The position numbers and the translations under genes are program-made. Below are positions 23,185 through 29,023 of a DNA stretch of 36,896 nucleotides, piece after piece (the stretch's first letter is position 1; each line of letters opens with the position of its first letter). This DNA comes from Methanoregula sp. GTDB taxonomy: Archaea > Halobacteriota > Methanomicrobia > Methanomicrobiales > Methanospirillaceae. The stretch spans positions 1 to 36,896 of the forward strand of contig JBAZQB010000012.1 of the NCBI GenBank assembly GCA_041645435.1, given 5' to 3'. The notes below the pieces were generated by a model that had not been told where the DNA came from, did not search any database, and saw nothing but the letters and a program-made list of their open reading frames with translations.

Positions 23185-24006
23185 ATGAATACCCCACCCA
23201 TCGTTTCAGCGAAGATAAAAAGAACCTTAACCTGCATCGGAGCGGCAGTCCTGGTTGCTTCCGTCACGCTGTATCTTGCATTGCCGGTTGTGGCACTGTT
23301 CTTCCGGACAACTCCTGAACTCTTCTTCTCTTCCCTCTCCAACCCCGATGTTATCAGCGCACTGTTCCTCAGCCTGTTCACCGCGACAGTTTCTTTAGGA
23401 GTTGTGATCCTTGTTGGTACTCCGTTTGCCTATGTTCACTGTCGGAACAATTACCCGGGAAAAGTAATTGTCGATACCCTTATTGATCTCCCGCTCGTGC
23501 TCCCCCCCGCAGTTGCCGGACTCGCTCTCCTTGTTCTCTGGGGGCGGGTAGGTATACTGGGACAGTACCTTTCCTTGTTTGGTATCAACATTGCATTTAC
23601 GACACTCGCTGTCATCATGGCCCAGATTTTTGTTGCTTCCCCGTTCTACGTGCGCCAGGCAAAATCCCTCTTTGAACAGCTGGACCCGGCTTACGAACAG
23701 GCCGCACGGACGCTCGGCGCATCCCCCCTGCGGATCTTTGCCTTGATTACCCTGCCCCTGACAGCAAACGGTCTTGTTTCGGGAGCGGTTATGACATTTG
23801 GGCGGGCACTCGGAGAGTTTGGGGCAACAATCATGTTTGCCGGAAATGTCCCCGGGGTAACCCAGACCATGCCACTTGCGGTATATCTGGGGATGGGTGG
23901 GAATTTTATGGTCGGACTTACGATCTCCATCCTGCTCGTTATCATCTCGTTTGCGATTATGATCGTAGTCCGGCTCCTTGCCCCCAGGGAGGTACCCCAT
24001 GCTTGA
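23185..24006 (+). CDS. modB: Molybdate/tungstate ABC transporter permease ModB (273 aa)
   Basis: The protein has six hydrophobic spans, starting with TCIGAAVLVASVTLYLALPV and ending FAIMIVVRLLA. The cytoplasmic EAA loop is present as YEQAARTLGASPLRIFALIT, followed by LPLTANGLVSGAVMTFGRAL and GEFGATIMFAGNVPG, both characteristic of molybdate/sulfate-type permeases. It forms the membrane channel energised by ModC and fed by ModA. It lies 70 bp after modA, a gap that contains a T-run (GCTTTTTTAAAA near 23122-23133), and its end overlaps modC by eight bases (ATGCTTGA). Confidence 0.94.
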   Translation: MNTPPIVSAKIKRTLTCIGAAVLVASVTLYLALPVVALFFRTTPELFFSSLSNPDVISALFLSLFTATVSLGVVILVGTPFAYVHCRNNYPGKVIVDTLIDLPLVLPPAVAGLALLVLWGRVGILGQYLSLFGINIAFTTLAVIMAQIFVASPFYVRQAKSLFEQLDPAYEQAARTLGASPLRIFALITLPLTANGLVSGAVMTFGRALGEFGATIMFAGNVPGVTQTMPLAVYLGMGGNFMVGLTISILLVIISFAIMIVVRLLAPREVPHA

Positions 24007-24697
24007 TGCAACAATTCATAAAAAACTGAGGGATTTTTCACTCGATGTCACCATCCATGCCGGACCGGGTGAGATTGTTGTTCTCATGGGGGAGAACGGT
24101 GCCGGGAAATCTACGGTCCTCAACATTATATCCGGTCTTGTAACCCCGGATGAAGGCTTGGTCTGTTTGGATGGTGCAGTGCTCTTTGATTCGGGTAACG
24201 GAGTAAATGTGCCGGTGGAAAACCGCCGCATCGGGTACGTATTCCAGAATTCTGCTGTCTTTCCCCACCTGTCTGTCCGGGATAATATCGCATTTGGTCT
24301 TCGTGCCCACCATAAATCACCGGTTTTTATTGAAGAGCGCGTCGGGTATTGGTTAAGTAAGCTGAACATCGGGGAGCTTGCTCATGTGAAAGCGGGAAAC
24401 CTCTCGGGAGGGCAGAAACAGAGGGTTGCCCTTGGACGGGCTCTTGCCATCGAGCCGGCACTTCTTATGCTTGATGAGCCTTTTACTGCACTGGATGCCG
24501 AGAATATCCGATCCGCAAAAGAACTGCTGAGGTCATTTGTGACCGGGATGCACATACCCTGTCTCGTTGTTACCCACCGCATTGCTGATAGCCGGGATGT
24601 CGGCGACCGGCTGTACATGATCAACCGGGGATCCAGGGAATGGGAAGGAAGACCGGAGGATGTGGCCGAATGTACGTATCGTAATGAATCCGGGTAA
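23999..24697 (+). CDS. modC: Molybdate/tungstate ABC transporter ATPase ModC, short form (232 aa)
   Basis: The ATPase has Walker A GENGAGKST (residues about 32-40), a Q-loop YVFQNSAVFPHLSVRDNIAF, signature LSGGQKQRVALGRALA, Walker B LLMLDEPFTALD and the switch His in LVVTHR. It powers ModB. The length is that of the bare ABC domain; the C-terminal TOBE/molybdate-sensing domain found in many bacterial ModC proteins is absent, so regulation by bound oxyanion is unlikely. The start at 23999 overlaps the modB stop and is preferred over an upstream in-frame codon. A hairpin spans its stop codon. Confidence 0.94.
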   Translation: MLDATIHKKLRDFSLDVTIHAGPGEIVVLMGENGAGKSTVLNIISGLVTPDEGLVCLDGAVLFDSGNGVNVPVENRRIGYVFQNSAVFPHLSVRDNIAFGLRAHHKSPVFIEERVGYWLSKLNIGELAHVKAGNLSGGQKQRVALGRALAIEPALLMLDEPFTALDAENIRSAKELLRSFVTGMHIPCLVVTHRIADSRDVGDRLYMINRGSREWEGRPEDVAECTYRNESG

Positions 24698-24712
24698 CCA
24701 TCCGGGTTCATT
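24683..24712 (+). terminator. Stem-loop across the modC stop codon
   Basis: AATGAATCCGG (24683-24693) and CCGGGTTCATT (24702-24712) pair over 11 bp with one G-U, loop GGTAACCA. There is no T-run, so this may be a 3'-end stabiliser or processing site rather than a terminator. Confidence 0.4.
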
Positions 24713-24753
24713 GGCGTGATTACGTAATCTGTTGAATCGAAGTTGGGTGGCAG

Positions 24754-24842
24754 GCCGGCCGCGATGGCCGGCTGGGATTGAAAGCCGCTGGGATGCGGCT
24801 GAAAGGGAAACGTCCGCCCAGCGGTTCCGGTGAGCCGGTTAA
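24754..24842 (+). ncRNA. GC-rich structured RNA candidate after modC
   Basis: Three stems are visible. P1 is GCCGGCC (24754-24760) with GGCCGGC (24766-24772) around loop GCGAT. P2 is AGCCGC (24783-24788) with GCGGCT (24795-24800) around loop TGGGAT. P3 is an alternative 8-bp helix, CCGCTGGG (24785-24792) with CCCAGCGG (24817-24824), which competes with P2; its TGGG part can instead pair with CCCA as a pseudoknot on the P2 loop. CCGG-TGAG-CCGG follows at about 24827-24838. The block is much more GC-rich than its AT-rich surroundings, a usual mark of stable RNAs. The class is unknown and the strand is assumed. Confidence 0.45.
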
Positions 24843-24894
24843 CTGCATCAGAATCAAGAGTTCATGAGAACAACTTAATTTAATTAACCTGCCG

Positions 24895-24923
24895 AAACTT
24901 TTTAAAAAGTTTTTTAATATATG
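24895..24923 (+). promoter_or_regulatory. 18-bp perfect palindrome and TATA box of the 24948 gene
   Basis: AAACTTTTT (24895-24903) and AAAAAGTTT (24904-24912) form a perfect palindrome. It directly abuts the TATA-like TTAATATATGA, about 25-35 bases before the ATG at 24948. It may be an operator, or its T-rich end may terminate transcripts coming from modC. Confidence 0.5.
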
Positions 24924-24947
24924 AAACGGGATGTTGATTGAGTGATT

Positions 24948-25367
24948 ATGGGCAAGAACAACGACATCATGAACGAGTTTGCACAGCAGGAGCTTAAGCG
25001 CGTCTATTCAACCTACGATGGCTGGAAAATGACCCCCCAGGCACTGGGAAGCGGGTATGACACCCTCGTAAAACTTGAGCGCATGGATCAGGGCCACCGC
25101 GATATCGTGAAAGTCCTGGTGACCTTCAACAAAGAGATGCCGGCAAAACTGGTTGAAGAACTGAATAAAAAGGAAAAGACAACTGATGGATCGGTACCCC
25201 GTTATGATGCAGCGGTCATTGCACCGGCGAATGCGAATACCTCAGTACTTCCGGCCGGCATGAAAATTTTTATCATGAACTCGTTTGCATTCAAGGGAAA
25301 TGAGTTAACGTGGGTAAAAAAGAAAGTTGCAAAGAACCCGGTACCAGCAGCAAAAATTGCTGCCTGA
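24948..25367 (+). CDS. Hypothetical small protein downstream of modABC (139 aa)
   Basis: I do not recognise this protein. It begins MGKNNDIMNEFAQQELKRVY, contains GSGYDTLVKLERMDQGHRDI and VKVLVTFNKEMPAKLVEELN, then a middle with YDAAVIAPANANTSVLPAG, KIFIMNSFAFKGNELTWVKK and an Ala/Lys-rich end. The pattern suggests a compact alpha/beta soluble domain; no catalytic motif, signal peptide or metal site is evident. The ATG at 24948 is preferred over a GTG six bases earlier. It has its own promoter (palindrome and TATA at 24895-24923), so it need not belong to the mod operon. Its setting between modC and the DsrE/MoeA genes hints at metal or sulfur metabolism, but nothing in the protein shows this. 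Confidence 0.7.
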   Translation: MGKNNDIMNEFAQQELKRVYSTYDGWKMTPQALGSGYDTLVKLERMDQGHRDIVKVLVTFNKEMPAKLVEELNKKEKTTDGSVPRYDAAVIAPANANTSVLPAGMKIFIMNSFAFKGNELTWVKKKVAKNPVPAAKIAA

Positions 25368-25442
25368 ACAGTCATTTACTTTTTTTATTGTCGTCATGTT
25401 TCAGGATCCCCTTGTGACAGATCCCTGAACTCTGAACTTAAT

Positions 25443-25712
25443 GAATTTCTGGCTCTGTTGAAATCCTCTTTTTCCCATTGCTTCTCTATTGTCTGCGGCT
25501 GATATGAGGGTGACCCCCTCTCTCCCCTGGATGGGGATGCAGCCCAAGAGGAGCATCCCCTTGACCCCCTTTAAAGAAAATTCTCATCAACCTTCTGATG
25601 GTTATCGCAATATTGGGAGATGCCCGAGCGGCGGGGGCGAAAGCACGATGTGCTGTAGCCCCCAAGAGCGACTCCTGCTTTCCTTTTAGGATTTCAACAG
25701 AGCCGAATTTCT
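25443..25712 (+). mobile_element. Intact miniature inverted-repeat transposon with 8-bp target duplication (IS6-like ends)
   Basis: Perfect 16-bp terminal inverted repeats, GGCTCTGTTGAAATCC (25451-25466) and GGATTTCAACAGAGCC (25689-25704), bound a 254-bp element. GAATTTCT is directly repeated outside both ends (25443-25450 and 25705-25712). The end sequence and the 8-bp duplication match the habits of the IS6/IS26/IS240 family. No transposase is encoded. The interior has hairpins GGGGATGC/GCATCCCC (25533-25560) and a two-tier one: GGGGGC/GCCCCC (25633-25663) enclosing AGCAC/GTGCT. Confidence 0.9.
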
Positions 25713-26969
25713 TTAAAACACGAGCACCCGCTGGTGTTCCGCGTCAACGAGTCCGGGCGGATAAAAGAAGATCTTCCCGAGGCCCGGGTACCCGATCTCC
25801 AGCACGGCGTTGAGCGACTTGTCTTTGGTGATCCCCCGCTTCTGGAAAGATGGAGTGAACGCGAAGAACTGGAGGTTTGCACTTCCGGCAACCGCGTTGA
25901 TCACCTCCTGGATGCTATACACCGCTGAGCCGGGCTGTACCTTGTGATTGCCGGTCACGGCATAAATCCCGTCCTCCATGAAAACCACCCGGGTCAGGAT
26001 GCCCGCATGAGCGCAGGCTGCGGCAAACGCAACCGCGCCGGATGCCAGCTCCGTGCTGTACGGGCTTTTTGTAATGAGGATGGTGACCGGCGGGGCTTTG
26101 CTCGTCTTTTCCGCCCTGTTAAAAGAGTGGGAAGAGTGGGCAGCACCCTGTTTCCGGATCTGGAGGGCTCCGGCATCGGAAGAGAGGATGGTGTGGGAAG
26201 CGAGGAAGCGGTCGATCATCTGATTGAGGTCGCGGATCTTGAACGGTCTGGTTGTGCAGGTCGAAATGACCGATCCCTGGCCGTCATCCCACGTACTGTA
26301 GCCCCGGGCGGTAGCACAGCGGCCGCAGGCCAGGGCGAGAAACCCGAGCCCGGCTGCGGTGGCCTGCTCGTTTAACATTGTGAGGCCATCTCCAATATTT
26401 TCGGCATCAGTCGGTCGCTGGCCGTGATGGCCGAGATGGATGCCGTCAAGGTAGGCATAGAGTTCCGCTGACATCCGTTCCTCAAGGGTTGCGGCAAGAA
26501 AGCGGAGGCCGTGCCATGCGGAGCGATGCATGTAGGGTGAAGCGGTCTGGAACCAGCCGGCCGTACACGGTAATGGCGGTTTGCTCTGCCGGGCAGCAGC
26601 GGCCAGATCCTTCCAGAACGAGGGCTTACCATTGGCACCGGGGCTGTTGGTGTCGATCACCTGGTCCGGGTATTTCATCCGGAGCGGTCCGATAGCAATC
26701 CCCCGCAGGTCCAGTTCCTGCCGGTCGCAGACGATCTTGACCGGGGTAAAAGAGAGGATAATGTTCCAGACCTGCAAAGTCTCGGGATCTGCAAGACTGT
26801 AGAGTGCGTCGCCGGTCAGGAAGAAGGTAAATACCGGACTCTCGCTCTTTTTCTGGTGCATCAGGGTTTCGGGGTAAAGCTGGACAAAGAAAAACTTGAG
26901 GGACTCTTCGATCCACGAAAGGCGCTCGACCGGCACAGGACTTGAGAGAAGGAAAAAATGCGCATTCAT
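25713..26969 (-). CDS. Three-domain DsrE/DsrF-like sulfur-relay-type protein (418 aa)
   Basis: Three DsrE-fold-like units seem to be joined. Unit 1 (about 1-130) has FTFFLTGDALYSLADPETLQ and KIVCDRQELDLRG with Cys81 before the RG. Unit 2 (about 145-260) has ELYAYLDGIHLGHHGQRPTD and the motif LACGRCATARGY with Cys215 and Cys218, closely resembling the CGxCxxARG site of DsrE/SaoD-like proteins. Unit 3 (about 293-418) begins VTILITKSPYSTELASGAVA, has TRVVFMEDGIYAVTGNH, and reads FTPSFQKRG where a Cys would be, so it is probably structural like TusC/DsrF. DsrE-type proteins carry persulfide sulfur between partners. Here it lies near moeA genes, which would suit sulfur handling for metal cofactors, but substrate and partner are unknown. 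The start lacks a strong ribosome site. Confidence 0.7.
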   Translation of the reverse strand: MNAHFFLLSSPVPVERLSWIEESLKFFFVQLYPETLMHQKKSESPVFTFFLTGDALYSLADPETLQVWNIILSFTPVKIVCDRQELDLRGIAIGPLRMKYPDQVIDTNSPGANGKPSFWKDLAAAARQSKPPLPCTAGWFQTASPYMHRSAWHGLRFLAATLEERMSAELYAYLDGIHLGHHGQRPTDAENIGDGLTMLNEQATAAGLGFLALACGRCATARGYSTWDDGQGSVISTCTTRPFKIRDLNQMIDRFLASHTILSSDAGALQIRKQGAAHSSHSFNRAEKTSKAPPVTILITKSPYSTELASGAVAFAAACAHAGILTRVVFMEDGIYAVTGNHKVQPGSAVYSIQEVINAVAGSANLQFFAFTPSFQKRGITKDKSLNAVLEIGYPGLGKIFFYPPGLVDAEHQRVLVF

Positions 26970-27211
26970 GAATATGGTCCTGCTTTATGCCTGCTGTAGT
27001 AGTGTCCTGTGCGTATCATCTTCACGGGATCGAGTCATATTCTGGTGCGAATCCACCGTCATACCCGGCTCGCGGTGATCCGGATATGGATCATGGTTGC
27101 CGCGGGGAAATCGCAGGTAATGATTAATTCATCGGAGGGGTTTTAAAGCCTTTGCATTTTTATGGGCCGCCCGCAGGCAGTGCTGGCCGACCTTGCCGGT
27201 AATGCCAGGTT
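26970..27211. other. Intergenic region between the DsrE-like gene and the miniature element
   Basis: No gene is recognisable. Short frames are present without motif or ribosome site. It presumably contains the promoter of the leftward 26969 gene. Confidence 0.4.
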
Positions 27212-27421
27212 GTTTTTTTGCTCTGTAGAAATCATCTGGTAATCTTTGACGCTCTCGGGGGTTTCACCCCCGCCGCTGAGGTGCCCCCGATTGCGATAGT
27301 GACGTATTACCGTAACCTCTTCGTCCCATCGCAATGTGCCCCGTCCCCCAACGGGGGACTGGTGGCATAAGAGGGGGGCGTCAAATTATATGATACAAAG
27401 ATTTCTACAGAGCAGTTTTTT
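27212..27421 (-). mobile_element. Miniature inverted-repeat transposon, related to the one at 25451, reverse orientation
   Basis: Terminal repeats TGCTCTGTAGAAATC (27219-27233) and GATTTCTACAGAGCA (27400-27414) are perfect over 15 bp. GTTTTTT occurs directly outside both ends (27212-27218, 27415-27421), a 7-bp and possibly 8-bp target duplication in a T-tract. Read leftward, the interior follows the 25451 element: a hairpin GTCCCCC-GTT-GGGGGAC, then ATCGCAAT, then a GCGGCGGGGG hairpin closed by CCCCC (27257-27271) and GAGAGCG. It encodes no protein and sits upstream of the moeA operon. Confidence 0.85.
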
Positions 27422-27554
27422 TAGATTAATGCCGGTACACGAGATATCCCCCGGGTTCGGTTCAGGTATACCTTGTTCGTCAATGCCGGCTTTGGCTTTG
27501 AGGCAGGAAAAACCGGTGTCCGTTTCCGCATAGCAGGCACCAGCAGGTACCGTC

Positions 27555-27635
27555 ATGTGTACTGTCCGGCCGGAAGGGAAGATGCATGCACATTCCACAA
27601 CAGGTATACCCAAGAAAGAAGTAAACAGAATATAG
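27555..27635 (+). CDS. Possible 26-residue microprotein upstream of the HTH/moeA operon
   Basis: MCTVRPEGKMHAHSTTGIPK then KEVNRI is the complete product. The stop lies six bases before the ATG of the HTH microprotein at 27642, so it could act as a coupled leader peptide. It has one Cys and two His residues. No strong ribosome site precedes it; it may equally be non-coding leader sequence. Confidence 0.2.
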   Translation: MCTVRPEGKMHAHSTTGIPKKEVNRI

Positions 27636-27641
27636 GTTACC

Positions 27642-27818
27642 ATGACAGACGAAAAGATCCAAAAAGCACTCCAGGAAGCTGGCATTGATGAGAAGATTAC
27701 CTGCCCGCAGGCATTTGCCATTGCAGAGAAAGCAAAAGTCTCCCGGAGTGCAGTCGGGGAATACTGCACAAAAAACCGGATCAAGATCCGGGAGTGCCAG
27801 CTGGGCTGCTTCAAATGA
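27642..27818 (+). CDS. Small helix-turn-helix protein coupled to moeA (58 aa)
   Basis: The protein begins MTDEKIQKALQEAGIDEKIT and continues CPQAFAIAEKAKVSRSAVGE, then YCTKNRIKIRECQLGCF. The A-x-x-x-A...K-V-S-x-S-x-V-G pattern is a typical helix-turn-helix, with AKVSRSAVGEYC as turn and recognition helix. Three Cys residues lie at positions about 21, 42 and 52, with a fourth near the end (Cys57), so a metal or redox-sensing role is possible. The stop overlaps the moeA start as ATGA (27815-27818), indicating coupled translation. It is most simply a metal- or cofactor-responsive regulator of its own operon; this is inferred from fold and position. The size is far below that of ModE. Confidence 0.65.
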   Translation: MTDEKIQKALQEAGIDEKITCPQAFAIAEKAKVSRSAVGEYCTKNRIKIRECQLGCFK

Positions 27819-29023
27819 GCAGGTTCTTAAACGTTATCCCGGTAGCTGATGCAGTAGCTGCAGTTATCCGCATCTCCCCCTCTCTCGTCACCGAGACAAT
27901 CCCGCTGGAGTTCTCGGTGGGCCGGATCCTGGCTGCAGCTGTTACTGCCGATACTGATATCCCGGGATTTGATCGCTCGGTTGTGGACGGGTATGCGGTC
28001 CGGGCCGCAGATACCGCAGGAGCCGGCGATGCGATCCCTGCCCTCCTTCACTGTGCCGGGCGGATTGCCATGGGCAGGCTAAATGCACATGGCACCCTTG
28101 CTCCCGGCACCTGCACCTATATTCCAACGGGAGGTGTGCTACCGGCTGGAGCCGATGCCGTGGTGATGGTTGAGTATACTGAGGAGGCAGGCGATACGGT
28201 GCTCGTGAAAAGATCCGTATCCCATGGAGAGAATGTTCTTCTCAGGGACGAGGATTTCAGACGGGGTGAGTGCGTCTTTTCTTCAGGCCGCCGGATCTCC
28301 CCGCAGGATGCCGGGGTGCTTGCCGCGTGCGGTTGTGCAGCTGTCACGGTAGCAAAAAAACCGGTGGTCGGGATCATCTCGACCGGTAATGAACTGGTGC
28401 CGGTGACCGTTGTTCCCGGGCCGGGGCAGGTGCGGGATGCAAACGCCTCCATGCTTGCAGCATACCTCACGGAATACGGCTGTATCCCCCGGCTCTACGG
28501 GATCATTCCCGATGAGAGGCTGGCTTTTGAAGCGGTCCTTGCCCGGGCGGTACCGGAATGCGATGTTGTCCTCCTTTCCGGCGGAAGTTCTAAGGATGAC
28601 CGGGACATGACTGCCGCAGTCATTGCAGCCATGGGTGAAGTGCTCGTTCACGGGATCGCGATTGCCCCGGGAAAACCAACCATCATCGGCCGGATTACGA
28701 ATAAACCGGTCTTTGGCCTCCCGGGTCACCCGGCCTCGGCGTTTGTCGTGCTCATCGCCATTGTCCGTCCGCTGCTCGACCGGATGCTCGGGATACCCCG
28801 GCCCCTCCAGCGGACTGAGCAGGCGACCCTTGCCGTTAACATCCCCTCCCAGCGGGGACGCGAAGAGTACGTCCGGGTCACCGTAGAAAACGGCATCGCA
28901 ACACCGCTTTTTGGCAAATCCGGGCTTCTCAATACCCTCATCCGGAGCAATGGTCTTGTCCGCATCCCGGCAGGTGCCGAGGGTCTCGAACAGGGCAGCA
29001 TCGTTGAGGTGATCCTGTGGTAA
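27815..29023 (+). CDS. moeA: Molybdopterin molybdenumtransferase MoeA, first copy (402 aa)
   Basis: The start at 27815 overlaps the upstream stop as ATGA. Conserved MoeA blocks follow in order: the N-terminal DIPGFDRSVVDGYAVRAADT, the IPTGGVLPAGADAVVMVEYT segment, the middle VVGIISTGNELVPV, the VVLLSGGSSKDDRDMTAAVI loop, HGIAIAPGKPTIIG, and FGLPGHPASAFVVL. The C-terminal domain ends with GLVRIPAGAEGLEQGSIVEV. MoeA inserts molybdate (or tungstate) into adenylylated molybdopterin, completing the cofactor needed by the formylmethanofuran and formate dehydrogenases of this window. Length and motifs are those of a full single MoeA. It is immediately followed by a second, larger MoeA, with overlap. 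Confidence 0.92.
   Translation: MSRFLNVIPVADAVAAVIRISPSLVTETIPLEFSVGRILAAAVTADTDIPGFDRSVVDGYAVRAADTAGAGDAIPALLHCAGRIAMGRLNAHGTLAPGTCTYIPTGGVLPAGADAVVMVEYTEEAGDTVLVKRSVSHGENVLLRDEDFRRGECVFSSGRRISPQDAGVLAACGCAAVTVAKKPVVGIISTGNELVPVTVVPGPGQVRDANASMLAAYLTEYGCIPRLYGIIPDERLAFEAVLARAVPECDVVLLSGGSSKDDRDMTAAVIAAMGEVLVHGIAIAPGKPTIIGRITNKPVFGLPGHPASAFVVLIAIVRPLLDRMLGIPRPLQRTEQATLAVNIPSQRGREEYVRVTVENGIATPLFGKSGLLNTLIRSNGLVRIPAGAEGLEQGSIVEVILW

Noticed and set aside
24754..24810. Resemblance of GGGATTGAAAG to the end of some CRISPR repeats
   Set aside because: It occurs once, with no spaced direct repeats and no cas genes in the window.
27386..27814. Minus-strand frame with a hydrophobic middle opposite the HTH microprotein
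   Set aside because: It overlaps the HTH microprotein and the ATGA-coupled moeA start on the other strand and has no ribosome site, so it is taken as a shadow.
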